This document shows, one piece after another, positions 33,661-46,690 of a DNA stretch of 64,000 bases; position 1 is the stretch's first letter, and each line of letters begins with the position of its first letter. The position numbers and the translations under genes are program-made. This DNA is from Erodium maritimum (Eukaryota > Streptophyta > Magnoliopsida > Geraniales > Geraniaceae), in NCBI GenBank assembly GCA_963921825.1, contig OY997592.1, positions 63,508,336 through 63,572,335 on the forward strand, given 5' to 3'. The notes under the pieces were generated by a model that saw nothing but the letters and a program-made list of their open reading frames with translations, ran no database searches and was not told the origin of the DNA.

Positions 33661-36600
33661 TAATTATTAAGATTAACCGCTCAACCATATGTTATCCATG
33701 ATATAAAAAAAAAACTATACATCTATAAGGTTAAATAGATAATTCACATATATATAAAATTTAACTCATTATGTAACGGACGGATTGTTATATTAAAAAA
33801 AAAGGATAGATTATCGGTTCATAAACACCCTTAAAGCATGGATAACGTTAGGATATCTTTACGGGTTTCAATGTTAGAATTGAAGTTATTGTATTGGATA
33901 TCTTTATTGTATTGGATTCTGGACACACAGAAATCAATGTTAGAATTGAAGTTATTGAACAATGTGTTTTTTTTTATAAGGAAAGGTGCATATTTCATTA
34001 AGTTTCGAAAATTAAAACAACGATGGGTATTAAATAACAAGCTCTCTAATCACTAAAGAAGGACAGTATTGATCAGAGGTTAACCAATCATTTTACTACT
34101 AGAACCGTCATTGGCGATGTTTGGATGCTATAAGGGCCAACAAGAAAAGCAAGTGAGAAGATGGTACTGGAGGTCCTGCTCGAAAAAATTGTCGCAGCAG
34201 TAATAGCCAAGGAGTTCTCCAATAGTGGGAGGCACAGCATCATCGAGGGACCCCTCCCAGGCCAGTCCCTGATGCCCAACCGGTACATCATTCCTCCCGG
34301 CAAGGATGCTTCCCCGCTCGAGGATCTTTAGTCGCAGCCCTCTTCAGCACTCTAGATGCCACAAGCACCCCATATCCAACCCTATGAGTTGCGGGCGCTG
34401 GAACTTCAATAGTGTGCACGACCTCCACCTCCAAACCCACCAAGATTGAGCGTCGTGACCGCATCAATCGAATCAGCAGAGAGCTGAATCGTCGCGTGCA
34501 CAAAACCCGGAGGGCTCGCGGCCGACCATCCAGGGGGACCTATCGGCCCAGAATGGCCGATGTCCCAATTGGAACTGTGTACACCCGGATTAGGTATCGG
34601 GTCCACGGTTACGCTGAAATCCACATCGCGAGACGATCCGGCCTTAGGTATCAAGTCCATGGTCATCGGGGACGAAGCTCCAATTCCTATGTTCCCGTCT
34701 CTTGTGCTAGGTCATCAACCCCGCGGGCCCCAGAAGATGATCGAGCCAGCGAGGTTGAGTGATCCCCCTTCCGTCCGACCCGGGGACGAGGACCAATCGC
34801 CGTAGTACGCCGCATCAAACCTCTATGGTACGCCGGAAGGTGCCTCTGAAACCTGCTCTATGGCAGCTTCGTGCCCCCCCCCCCCCATGTAGGTTGTTGC
34901 TGTCTGCCAGGAGAGGGAACCGGCCTATCGGAGCCCAATTGAGCCTTCCCCGCAATCAATGGAGGATGGTTGTAGTAGCTGTGACCAGGCATGAGGCGGG
35001 AGGCCATAATACCTGAGAACACCAACGCCCCACACCTGAACATAGCTATGACGGAGAGACTATGTGGAGGAGATCACCACCGTCCTTCTCACCAAGCCGG
35101 CGGCGGCATAGAAAAAGTGTTGAGTGTGACTCGACGCCCTGGTGACCGTGGAGATGGCTGAGAACGCCTCCAAAACCACCCCCAAGTGTGGGGTCGTGAC
35201 TAAGGGAAGATGAGGTGCGATTAGGGGAGGCCGAGGCAGCCGACCAGGTGCAACCCTAGAACGCATGCCGCCCGGGGCCAGAGCACGGTCTGCGAGGGAG
35301 ACGACCAGATGGGACGTAAGAGTACGGGAGCGGCGAGACCGATAGAACCAGCAGCACCAGGTGGCGGCACGGTAATCAGCGATTACAGTAAGGAGCTCCA
35401 TAGCGTCGTAGGCTAGAGCTAGAGAGAAAATCTCAATAATTAAGAGAGAAGGTTATTGAATGTCTACTTATATTGAACAATATGTTGATTTCTATAAGGA
35501 TAGCACTCATACCGAATAAATATTGTTTTGTTTATTAATTTATAAAATGTGGAAATAAAACTATTATTACTAAACAAAATTACTTTTTGGTGTAATAGTG
35601 TAATTTTATTAATCATGATAATAAGATAGTAGCTAACATGTAAGTGATAAATTGAAAAGAGCGAGATAGAGTATCGAACGCTAACTTTATTGTAAAATGT
35701 CTGTCTATACCAAGGATAAAAATTGGGAGACGATTTCCAAACTATTGGTTGTGTAGGAGTAGTGTTTTATGATCATTAAAATTCTTGCAGTAAAAGATTA
35801 GGAGCGCATCAGGGGGTAGCAGACATTCAAAGAGAATACCAGGAAATGGGGAAACCATGTTTTCGGACTTGCACCTATCTTGGCAGGGCGAGGTGTGCGT
35901 CCGCACACACAGCTTGTTGCTTGATGGGTCGCTCATTGACCCTGGCGAGGATGCTTGGTAAACTCGCCTCGATGTGTTCCGGAGCGGTTGTTTCCTTGGT
36001 CGGGTTGGGGCATCCATGCTCCTCTTCTTCTGAGCCGGAGGGGTGGCTGTCATCCTCGTGTCCGGGGGGCTAAAGATGATAGTCCCCTTCCCGGGCTGGC
36101 GGGCAGCTAGAGTAGTGGTTGTGGCCGTCGAGACATGTAAGTTCTTTTTTCCAACCAGATGTGGTTCCTGGTTGGGTAAAAGGTTTTGTATTGTGTCAAC
36201 CTCACTTGCTCCTATTAGCCGGGCTTTGGGAGAGGGCGAAGGGTTGGAAAGAGTGGACACGAGTTATCGGCTCCATGTAAGGGCATAAGGTTTTGTATCG
36301 AACTTGGAGCTGGGAAGGCCAAAGGGGCGAATCCATGTGATATAGAGGATCTCGGCGTTGTGAGAGCTAGAGTGATTGGTGCATTCCTCGGCAGTGACCC
36401 TCGTCGAGTCATCCGTGTGTCCGGGTTGGTTCCGACCAATCCTTTCGAATCCCATCCCTGATGTTAGGTCGTGTCGGCTCCATGAGTGATAGATCAAAAC
36501 TTTGTAGCACGTGAGGGTTTGTTGGTTCCCTCCGCCGAAACTCTGCTCCTTGGTGACTTATACACCCACAGTGGAAACAGAATTTCGGGAGTCTGGCATA

Positions 36601-37485
36601 CTAGAGTCAGACATGAGTTAGTGTTTGGTGTCTCGAGATAAGTATCAAGGCCGTCCGTCAGAGGGCTATGGCTAGGTCCTTCTAAAATCAGACGCTCAAG
36701 GTACCTCCCCACGCCAGTCCAGCCTCATCGGTATGGACATCCATAAATCCCCAGCACCTCTCCCACCTGGAATCCTTTTTTTTCGTAAGGCCATTCCAAA
36801 GTATGTCGGGCACTACCGCCCACATTTGGAGCCTCAAGAATGGTAGGGTGGCTGGATTGATTCCAGATCAAAGGTCTTTCAAGATCAGCGATGCTTGCTT
36901 AAAGGAACAGGTTTCGCCACATCGGATTCTCTCTTTCTCCGCTTAGGAGGTGAAGTAGAATATCGAGATACCCCATCCAAGGTCCTTGATGACAAGATTG
37001 TCGTGATGCAACACCTTGGTTATGAATCTCTCCATGGAGTCTCGGTCACATTGGTGAGAGGTGAACAGTCTGTCTTTTAGGCCAAATGTCGTATGGGCAC
37101 GAGTAAGGTATACCACCTGGTTCCTTCAAATACAAATGATTTTATCTTCCTCCTCATCATCTTGAGGGCATCAAAACCCTCTTGGAGGGCCAAGCGAGTC
37201 TCCATCGGAGGGAGGTCTATCTCCTTGCTCCTGACTTCATCCTGAAAGACGTGTATGGTGGGGTTGGCCGTGAGAATGGTCTGGGGCCTTTTCTGAAGGT
37301 TGGTGCATGCCACCCAGGGCGGATGTGGCATCGAGGGGATACCATCATGTATGTCTACTATGTCTTCGTTTGGAAGTAAGTCCACAGGGAGGGGAGTATG
37401 ATAGCGTCAGGGGAAGGCGGGGAGGAACCACCCAACCAGGGATCACGAAACTCGTCCCATACCCGTCTTATTGTCATCCCTAACA
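33661..37485. other. spacer between SCPL copies, unrecognised
   Basis: The first 400 bp are AT-rich and include a direct repeat of AATGTTAGAATTGAAGTTATTG near 33870 and 33930. Two GC-rich blocks follow, about 34080-35410 and 35740-37440, separated by 330 bp of AT-rich sequence. They contain many overlapping medium frames (for example 34412-34762 plus, 35742-36260 minus, 37077-37385 minus) but no domain I recognise, no intact gene and no clear terminal repeats. They may be decayed transposon or captured-gene sequence. Confidence 0.35.
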
Positions 37486-37710
37486 AGTCCAAAAATATAC
37501 CATAAAACCCCAACAACGGACACACAAAACCATTTAAGCCAAAAATTATTGAATCCAATACATTCTGTTTTCCAAGATAATGAAAATCCAAACCCTGCCT
37601 GTTTCCTTAATGGAATTCTTCATTTTTGTTTCCTATGGAAAAAGATTCTACCAAACACCAATTATGAAGCAAACCTATGAAACCTAGCAAATACCAATTC
37701 TAAGTATTTA

Positions 37711-40228
37711 TCAATCATCGATGGAAGGACGGGTTGTGTTTGGCAATCTCCGGCCAGCAACAAAGTTGCTGAAGAGGTGCAGCGCCCTTGACGGCTGAGC
37801 ATATGGCACCATATGAGAAGCTCCCCTCACTGTTGCAAATGTTAGCAGATTCCCATACTCTGTAGTCCATCCTCCCACCTGTTTCATCATCTTATATATA
37901 AATGTCACTTGTTTTCATACTAACTTATCCAATAACACATCCATCATCTAAACAACCAACCTGTTTTTTGTGAAACCATGCCCCGTATGGTACCGTGCTT
38001 TGGAAGTTCAGTTCTTGAGCTAGTTCCCGAACAAGAGTACGAGACCCCAGTAGGGGTACCACTGAATCTTGATCCCCACTGCAATTTGTTCAAATATATA
38101 TGTTTGCTTACTAAACTTCAGAATATATATGTATGTGTTTGCTGAATGTGCATTGAAACATTACCTGAAAATCCATACGGGGATTCGATTATGAAGGATC
38201 TGTTTGAGTAAGGGAAGCATGTTGATGTTACCGTCAGTGTCGCTGTAATTCAAAATACTGCAACAAACAAAAACGTTAAATGAGAAATGTGACAAGATTA
38301 GTGAGATTATCCCTTGAATTTATTGTCTTACCTGCTACACATTGACCAGGTGTAGGGTAAATTGGTGCGGTTAGCGTGGAGGGCCTTCTGAACCTCGGGG
38401 AGGTTGAAATAGAAGCGCCTTTCATAGCTCATGCAAACATCAACCCCAACACTAATCTTGGTAGCCTGAAAAATACAGTAAAAATGGAATAAGATGGGTT
38501 GAGTGAGTAACAAGGAAAAGGTAATAACTAAAGAGAAGGATATGAAGAGAAGACCAGTTTGCGCAGTCTTAGTTCTTGCTCCACTATAGATGGATAACAA
38601 ACATCGAGAATCACATCATAATTGTTGATGTATTCACCAACAATTTCATTGGCCTTTGCTAAGGCATCGTTGCACTTCTTGGTTTCATTGTGGGGATCTT
38701 CAAAGGTGTAATCATCAAACAGGCATTCGTTGATGATGGTCAGCCCAATTTCATCTGATATCATTCCATGAGACCAAAAGAACTCGTATGTTGCTGGCAC
38801 ATCTCGATCCAGTCGTAGAAGTGGGTTCCCAATCTAACAATATGTTCAACATCAGCATACATTATAAACACTAAGCCAACATTCGAAACCAAACTTGTCA
38901 CATATTCTTACTGCAACTCCTTTGATATTGAACTTGAAACCAGAGGAATTTCCGTTGTGATTCAGTAACTCAATAGCCAATTGAGGAATGTAGTGCCCTA
39001 TATGATAATACCATATGGTTAATGACATCAAAATTAACGCAACATAATCAAAACTGTACATAAATTGGTTGTTTAATTAAGGCTAGGTAACATATAAATC
39101 ATGCCTAAATGAGGTACGAACCTGCATAGCTTTCTCCAGTGAGAAACAACGGTCTCGATTTGAATTCTTGAAACTTCTTGTACCAGTTCAACAAGAATAT
39201 GCGCATATCCTTGGCTGCAAGGAATTAAGGAAAGTATCAGTCAGGACAAAGCCATAATACACAACTACTCGATAAAGCCCCAATTTTTCCGAGAAATAAT
39301 GGATTTGAGTTTGGTTACCGGTAGTGGCATCCCCAACAGTGTAATCTGAAGTAGTATTTGAATATGACCATCCTACTCCAGCAGGGGACTCAACAAACAG
39401 CAGATTTGATGCTACAAATCAACAACACAAATAAGTGAACACACACATTACAACGAGCCATGCTTTGTTAATCATCAAAACTCGATGTCATTACCTCTAT
39501 TCCACGACATAACATTTTTGCGCAGGCCTCGACCATCACCTTGAGGATAAAATGGGCCCAGCTCAGTAAAGGCACCTCCACCAACAGAGGAGCAACCAGG
39601 GCCTGAACAAGGTTGCATAAATTTAGTAGAGAAACATAAACTATACCAGCACTGTTCAGTTTCCTATACAAACACTGATTTGTTTTTGTTGCAATGCTTT
39701 GGAGCCCCACAAAAACAAAACTACAAAGTTAAAGTACTAGGTTGGAATCTTAACAAAAGACATGGCCCATTGACCAAGATCCATAAACAAAAGCATTGTC
39801 CCATGTTCTCTTCTTCTATTCAAAATTCAGCAACATAATAACAACATCAAACCCTTTTTTAAAAAAAATCCTTCTCAAGGAAGCACAATGGAACACAAAC
39901 ACAACAACAACTGAACCAACAGAAACTTAAGAAGAACAAACAGCACCAGAACCAGAATCAAATTTGAAGAAAAAAATGAGAAGATTGAAAGAGGACCTCC
40001 ATTGAGCCAGAGGGTGAGGGGCTTGTTGATAGGGTCAGTCTCAGCCTCCACAAAGTAGTAAAACAAGCTCCTTCCAGCAATGGGATCAACATCAACATAC
40101 CCAGCAAATTGCTTGAACCCAACCAGAGGCTGACCAGGCAACCTCACCACCAGATCCTCAGCAGGGTACCCAGAAACTGAAATTGCCAGTAAACCCACAA
40201 AAAAAATCAAAACTTTCCCACTACCCAT
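37711..40228 (-). CDS. serine carboxypeptidase-like protein (SCPL, S10), ten exons, copy B
   Basis: Exons: 40228-39997, 39602-39495, 39411-39319, 39214-39122, 38997-38912, 38833-38555, 38465-38332, 38257-38165, 38078-37961, 37878-37711. Every exon length equals that of copy A and the product is also 467 aa. It has a signal peptide ([15 protein letters not shown]), [10 protein letters not shown] at the oxyanion region, [19 protein letters not shown] and [11 protein letters not shown], i.e. the canonical S10 motifs. Expected role: secreted or vacuolar carboxypeptidase or acyltransferase of the SCPL42-45 group; the substrate is unknown. It lies in tandem with copy A on the same strand and is intact. 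Confidence 0.95.
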
Positions 40229-40318
40229 CTCTGGAAATGTCAAGATTTTCCTAGAAAATCCAAAAATCCAGAGCCAAACACCCCAATTCTCTGTGGGATC
40301 GTGCCAACTGGTTCCCTC

Positions 40319-40326
40319 TATTTATA
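40319..40326 (-). promoter_or_regulatory. TATA box of SCPL copy B
   Basis: The minus strand reads TATAAATA 91 bp upstream of the ATG, in the block conserved with copy A. Confidence 0.7.
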
Positions 40327-40969
40327 TGTAATGTAGGGGCTGAGAAAGTAATGTCTTGTAATTTGCTTTGGTTTATTCTTCTCTAGTTAAGTAGTAATGT
40401 AGTATTAGGCTGTTTTATTATATAATTAGACCTACAAATACAAAAAATAATGATGACCAAAGCGTATCCTTTTTCAGGCAGTTCGGTTATAAGAGGCACG
40501 TGAATCCAAGATCTGCTTTTTGTTTTTAACTAGAAAACAAATAATTTCTTATTCCACGTAGCTCGAAAGCAGTTTTGAGATATCCTTTAGAGAAATAAAA
40601 TGGAAATTGGAATTGGAATAATAGGATTTGGAGTATGGTGGAAAGAGGAGAGAGTTGCATGCAGAAGATGAGGCTACTGAAATTGAAGACCGCTTCCTAT
40701 TTGGTGTCTACTCTGGCAGTCAATGCATGCTTGTTTAGTACACTTTGTTTTAATTGCAGCTACGTTGGGAAGTAGCATATTTGCTTGGGATCACAATTCA
40801 GAACCACTTGCCATTTGTTATTTTTCCTACACATTCTTCAAACCGATTATTTTTTTTATATAAATAAAGATTAATATATACTAGATTATTACAATTATAG
40901 ATTAACCACCAAAACATATTTATATTAATATTTCAGTTTTACAGTAAGTACTAATATTCTGCACTTTTA

Positions 40970-41870
40970 CGTTCTTTTAAACCATAAAAAACCATAGGGG
41001 ATGCGTTCTTTCTGTGCAGCCTCCCCCCCCCCCCCCCCCTTCTCTATCATTGAAGCTCATTGATTCTCTCGGCTACCTTTGGCTGGTTTACCCATAGATG
41101 GGTTTAACAGTACCTTTTCTAGGGTTTTCTTTTACAGCATCTTTTTTTCATCCTTTTTCGTCGTCGTCCACCTTCGCAGGTCACCGCCGCTCGTTCAGAC
41201 CTTCCCACGGCCTCTTCCTTGTCTCGCGCTACCGATCCAGCGTCGTCGGATCGGTCCCGTCCTCGAGCCAGTAGCCACTGTGGCCCTCCTAGCGTCGTCC
41301 TCCAGGATACGTTTTCCATGCGCCGTCTTCCATCCGCAGCGGCCTCTCGCCCCAGGGCCACCCCTCGCCGGCATGGTTCCGCTCCCTCGATGGATCTAGG
41401 ATCCGGGAGGAGGGACGATAGGTTGGGGCCTATTTCTCTGGCACCCGAAATCGGGACTCTCGACCCCGAACAAACTTTTACGGGTCGAATCGATGATGAT
41501 TAATCTGCTTCTACGTGAAGTGTCGGAGAGGTAACATCTGAAGCACTAGGAGCATATCCCGTCCTCCGCACTATTTCTAAAGATCCAGGTGACTCAAGAC
41601 GAAGAATTGACGATACCAGAACGCCCCAATGACACGGGGCCCAGAAGAACTGGCATCGCAGATTTGGTAGTTTTTTATTTCGTTCGTGTGCTAATCTTTG
41701 TTCATTCTAGATCTGCTATTCAAAAGTGATCACCATTACGGTTCAAGTTCGCTAAAATCCCTACGGGGGCTTTGGACATATGCTTGAACCCAGGGTCTGG
41801 GACCCAATTTATGGTTATGATTTATTGTTATGAGTAATAAAAATATCTATGTTATCGTTTAAAAAAAATA
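40970..41870 (+). mobile_element. probable non-LTR retroposon related to the one at 19541
   Basis: The body has a poly-C tract (41022-41039), CTAGGG followed by a GC-rich CCTTCGCAGGTCACCGCCGC region, and ends ATCGTTTAAAAAAAA. The 3' part shares CTGGGACCCA and the CGTTTAAAAAAA ending with 19541-20368. A possible imperfect duplication (TTCTGCACTTTTA / GTCCGCACCTTTTA) flanks it, so the left end is uncertain. Frames at 41079-41503 are not family-like. Confidence 0.55.
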
Positions 41871-42067
41871 GTCCGCACCTTTTAATATTAGTATGTTGGT
41901 GTTAACTATTCAACTAAATAATCAAACATTTTCAAATTATAAAATACTACAATAAATAAATAATTTCAATGAAACTAATTTAAATTGCATAAACGTTGAA
42001 GGACTATTACAATGTTGAACGAAAACAAGTTGAACTAGAAAGCAAATTAAACTAGAGAGCAAAAAAC

Positions 42068-42715
42068 TAAGTGTCGCCAAATTTATTCCAAATGTGTTTG
42101 ACGATGTCGTCCTTTAATTGATATTGAATACGTTCATCCTGCATCATCTAGGTGTTTCGAACTATGACATAGGACGGGACAAAGCTTCCTCGCGTAAATG
42201 TTGGTTCGCTTGGCCCACCCTCATCTGTGGGTTCAATGAAACCACCGTATGTATGATGTTCTGCATCGACTATCATATTGTGCATGATAACACATGCATT
42301 CATCACTAAGCCGAGGGACTAGGGCATCCACATTCGACTCGGTCGAGTGATAATGTGAAACTGAGATTAGAGGACCCCAAATGCTCGTTCCACATCCTTC
42401 ATGCATGCTTTTTGTACTTCTGTAAACTTCTTCTGTTTCAGTCGCTGAGCCAATAGGATTGTTTTCACAAAAATTGGCCACGAAGGGTAAATACCACCAG
42501 CAAGATAATACGGAAGTGTGTAGTGGTTACCATTTAGCGTATATTGGACCGGTGGTGGCCAACCATTGATAACGCCCGCGAACAGTCTGGAATGGTTGAG
42601 CACAGTTAATTCGTTATGTGGAACCCGCCATACCGAAGAACGACTGTCAAATCCATAAGTCACGAGTGACAACCGCCTCGAGAACCACAGCTCGTCTATT
42701 CTCGTGGTCCCTTCT
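42068..42715 (-). pseudogene. PIF/Harbinger transposase relic (DDE_Tnp_4/Plant_tran)
   Basis: From about 42710 the minus strand gives VVLEAVVTRDLWI, a stop, then NHSRLFAGVINGWPP, YLAGGIYPSWPIFVKTI and KDVERAFGVL. It ends with KDDIVKHIWNKFGDT and TAG at 42068. These are plant Harbinger transposase blocks. The second catalytic Asp block (normally SNNDINVL) is replaced by HNELTVL and the N-terminal half is absent. Stops and a frameshift near 42370 confirm inactivity. Confidence 0.87.
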
Positions 42716-43009
42716 TAAATGTGAGCACGGTCTGGTCTATGCTCTATATTTTGCTAAATTTATTAAATTTCGATTTAAAACAATAAATAGTAAATAAAAT
42801 TGATAAAATTAATTAATAAAAAATAAAGTAACTAAAATAAAATTAAACTTGAACTTATAATTAATATAAAAAGGTAAATTAACTAAATACCACATAATAC
42901 ATTGATTAATTAATATAATAATGAATTAACTAAATAAAAGTAGCACAATTTTACTGGAGCTTCGCAATATGAGTCTGGATCTTCTCACATTGTGCGTACA
43001 ATAAAGACA

Positions 43010-44367
43010 TTTTTGCGTGATTGATCATCTACTCCTCGGTGAAGTCTGACACGTAATTGTCCTTAAATTTATGTACTCGGTGTAGTACTTCTCTAATTTG
43101 TCTTCTAGCATTAAAATGATTTTTTCCTTCTCATACTTTGCTTTGTCCATGTCGGTAACGGCTTGTACTTGGTTTGAAATTCCCTTCCCCTTCCATGGGG
43201 GGGGGGGGGGGGTGCACTTGGGGTACTTCATCCCTCGGGAGGATCAGAGGATATCATACCCGGTTGGGACTCACCACCGAGAGTTGTTACATATTCATCA
43301 TCGGTGGGTGGACAAGTGGGTGGGGTTGAGTTTTAAGCACCGACCTCATCCAATCGTCGACGTACAACCTCGGTCGTGCCTTCCTCTACCCATAACTTGT
43401 CTTCGTCTGCCAAAGAGTTTACCCAATGATCGAGTTTGAAATGCTTTGGCTCGGTGCCCTTCACTGTGGTCGCGTAACAACCTTCTGACCTCCACTTTGT
43501 ACATTTCGTCGGTCCATCCGCTTCGATCATCATCCTTTGAGTTTTTGTACATGGTCACTTACCTCCGCACTCGAGGCGCTTGTCCGTTGATATGACTCTT
43601 TATGGCTTGCCAGCTAAACCCTTTTGGGTCAAAATGCCCCTCTTTCCATAATTGTTTGACAATTGTGCCCCAGAATGAACTACCATCTTGGAAGTTTCCT
43701 TTAATGAGGTCTTTGGTTGTACATAACCACATATGTATCAGGAGCGTGTCCACCTCAAGGATCCATTTGGTTGATTAATCTGCTATCGACTTCTTTCGTT
43801 GTAAAGGGCCGACAATGGACGATTGAGACGACATCCAGGTGTCGTTGTTGTCGTAGACATTTTGTTGCTGGTATTGATTGTCTTCGGGGTAGCCGTTATA
43901 GTTGATAGCAGTGTTGAAATGTGGTGGGTTGAAATGTACCTTGATTGGATGGTGGTTGGAATGTACATGCATTGAAATGCATTTAACAACATAAAAAAAA
44001 ATTGAATTAATGAAATGCATTTAACAACATAAATTAAAAATGAATTAATGAAATGCATTTAACAACATAAATAAAAATAAAATGAATTAATGAAATGCAT
44101 TTAACCACATAATAGTAATAAAAATGAATTAATAAAATGAAAGATGACGTTGTTGGAATGTACATGGGTTCCAGTGTTGTTGCGTGAATGTGGTGAAAGC
44201 GGTAAGGTCCCAACTACCAGTAGTTTGGTTGAAATGTGTGGTCAACATCTCTTGCTAGCCGCCTCCTTGAGATTTGTTGACCTGATCAGTCGAACGACCT
44301 GGTTGGTCCGACGTGTAGTCTTCTTGCTCCGGTGAGGATGGCGGTTGAGTCGAGTCGTCGGACATTG
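43010..44367 (-). pseudogene. PIF/Harbinger ORF1 (Myb/SANT-like, NAM-associated) relic
   Basis: It starts MSDDSTQPPSSPEQED near 44367. After a break, DTLLIHMWLCTTKDLIKG and FWGTIVKQLW match the Myb/SANT-like DNA-binding part encoded next to Harbinger transposases. A frameshift near 43557 leads to an SGWTDE... segment and finally KYEKEKIILMLEDKLEKYY, a coiled-coil-like tail ending near 43025. Partner function: binding of element ends. The frame is interrupted several times. Confidence 0.75.
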
Positions 44368-44584
44368 TTGACCGGATTTTTTAAAGAGAAAGTGTATAAT
44401 TTGTGCGAGAAAAATGAGAGAAATGTTGGTGGTTTGATGAATGAGGTAAGGGATATTTATAGGTGGTAAAAAAGGTTTATTTTGATTTAAAAATGAGTCG
44501 TCAATCGGACTGTTTCCCCAACGGTCTGAATATTTTTCCCTCCCACGACACGTGTCGTCTTTGGTTGGTTCACCCTCAAATTGC

Positions 44585-44700
44585 GAATCGCGAATCAACG
44601 ACTCACAATTGTGAGTCGCGATTCACGCACACCACAGCGTGCGAATCGCGATTCTCGAATCACTAAATCGCGAATTGTGAGTCGAGATGTGATTCACACG
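44585..44700. promoter_or_regulatory. cluster of perfect palindromes upstream of Harbinger ORF1
   Basis: A 20-bp perfect palindrome CGACTCACAATTGTGAGTCG lies at 44599-44618 and GAATCGCGATTC at 44643-44654, with further GCGAATCGCGAATC and AATTGTGAGTCG copies around. It lies about 220 bp upstream of the ORF1 ATG and could hold binding sites for the element's own proteins; that role is inferred. Confidence 0.6.
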
Positions 44701-45360
44701 CTGCACATGCTTTTAAAAGGCAGAAGAACAAAGTACCCAATAGTTAGTACACAATGCCTAAATCATCAAATACCCATCATTAAACATAGCTTTTTGTGTT
44801 CTCATATTAAAAAATGGCCGACGACGACGCCGTATAGCTCTGAATTGTTGCTTGAAGTGGTACGCCGCTCCGACGAAGACACTTCCAACTCTAGATTTGT
44901 AGCGACGGACACACAAGCTCAAGCTCTAGAAAAGAAATGAAGATCAAGGATGAAGACGTGTTAATAGATAATGATGAAGACGTGTAATGAAATGAGATTG
45001 AGTGTTTATGGACTAGGTTAGAGAGTTGTTTTTTAAAAAAATTAGGTTTTAAATTATTTATGTTTTTATTTATTTGTATTGTTTTATAATAGTTACTGAA
45101 TTTTATTCATTTATTATTTATAATTATTTAAATAAGAAAATATGTTAGTTTTATTGATATGAGGGTAAAATGAATATTTTAAATTGATCAAATGGGTGAT
45201 TAAGGTAAGGGGAGCAAAATTGTAATTTCTTTCTCCACTAACTAGTACAAGGTGTAATATGACTAACAGAATGAAATATTGCGTTAATTTTTTTAACCCC
45301 AAATTAAAAAAAGGTTCGTGTACCAAACATAAGGGTACCAAAAAGGTCATTTCCAAACAT
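44701..45360. other. AT-rich sequence, distal part of the Harbinger relic
   Basis: No gene is recognised. CCAAACATAAGGG-type sequence near 45330 resembles Harbinger/Tourist ends, but I could not match it to a left terminus. Confidence 0.4.
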
Positions 45361-45671
45361 GTGGGACCTTAAGATCTGTGGACCAAACAAAAGGGTACCG
45401 AAAAATATTTACCCTTTTAGATATTTCAAAATAATCGTCCATGTCTCGGTTATGTTTAGAGGATTAGGGGTAGGATTATTTATAGATTGTCATCTCTCCT
45501 ACTATTCTTCTACCGTGTGGGACCTTTAGATCCGTGGACCAAACAAAAGGGTATCGAAAAATATTTACCCTTTTAGATATTTCAAAATAATCGTCCATGT
45601 CTCGGTTATGTTTAGAGGATTAGGGGTAGGATTATTTATAGATTGTCATCTCTCCTACTATTCTTCTACCG
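45361..45671. repeat. 156-bp tandem duplication
   Basis: Two head-to-tail copies (45361-45516 and 45517-45671), starting GTGGGACCTTWAGATC and ending TACTATTCTTCTACCG, with only a few differences. No coding content. Confidence 0.92.
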
Positions 45672-45910
45672 CCTACAATTAAGTTTCAGTAACGTCATTT
45701 CTTTCGCTAAAAGTAAGAGTTGGCCGTAATTGAGACATACAAATAAAAAGAAAGTAAGGATAAAAATATGATGTTACCCCTTTAACTAATATACGGGATC
45801 TCTAGTAACACTAAACATTTTATCTAATCCACAGGTAAGAAGGATGGGTGAGACTTGGGATCGAGTTATTTGTTCTATAACGGGGCCCTTATACCTATTA
45901 ATGGCTACAC

Positions 45911-46690
45911 TGAACGGGGATGTGGTTAGAAAGAGGGCATCTGCAGACGAACGACTCGAAGATCAGGCGAGGGCTAGTAAACATCCTCGCCAAACCCAAT
46001 GATTGTTGAGTAGAGTTTCGGGGCCTTATGGAGGGAGGGGACCCTAAATCTAGGTTGGATTCTTATGCCTTCTATTGAGATTTCTGTTCGATCGCACTTC
46101 TCACGAGAAACGAGTCATCACCGTGGGATCAAACAACGCTTAGGCACCATCTTAGACAGAGTTCTTCAATTGGTTATGTATTTACATTTTTTTTCTTTAT
46201 CGCAATTTAGGTTCTCATTTTAAAACCACATTTTTTCGGCAGCTGTTTCAGAGCTTTTGAACGGGGGACTGAGGCCGCCTGTTTTTTGTGGCCAAGAAGA
46301 GGGCGTCTGCAGACGAATCCCTGAAAGATCAGGCGAGGACTGATAAACAGTCTCGTCAGACCCAATGATTGATGAGCAGATATTCAGGGTCTTAGGGAGA
46401 GAGGGGATCCCGAATCTAGGTTGGATTCCTCTACGTTGTGTTTAGATTTTTATTCGATCGCACTACTTACGATAAACGAGTCATCACCATGGGATCAAGC
46501 AACACTCAAACACTATATTAGACAGAGTTATTCATTTGGTTATGTCTATACAGCTTTTTTTTAATCGCAATTTATACTCTTATTTCGACAATTATTTTAG
46601 AGCTTATAAACTAGAGACCTAGACTGCATGTTCTTTGTATTAGCTCTTTTCTTTTGGATTAATAATATAAGAATCTTCTGCCCTCAAAAA
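45911..46690 (+). mobile_element. LINE-like 3' end with a tandem 0.36-kb repeat
   Basis: Two diverged copies of a block beginning GAACGGGG and containing GAGGGCRTCTGCAGACGAA and CGAGTCATCACC start at about 45911 and 46258. The unit ends in TTTGGATTAATAATATAAG and a short A run at about 46688, like the 3' end of plant LINEs. No reverse transcriptase is present. Confidence 0.5.

Larger units (their letters stand above)
37490..40870 (-). repeat. segmental duplication unit B (SCPL gene plus flanks)
   Basis: Same orientation and content as unit A about 7.2 kb away. Introns and both flanks remain alignable by eye (for example the conserved TGCATGCAGAA and CAATGCATGCTTG segments upstream), so the duplication is moderately recent. 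Confidence 0.8.
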
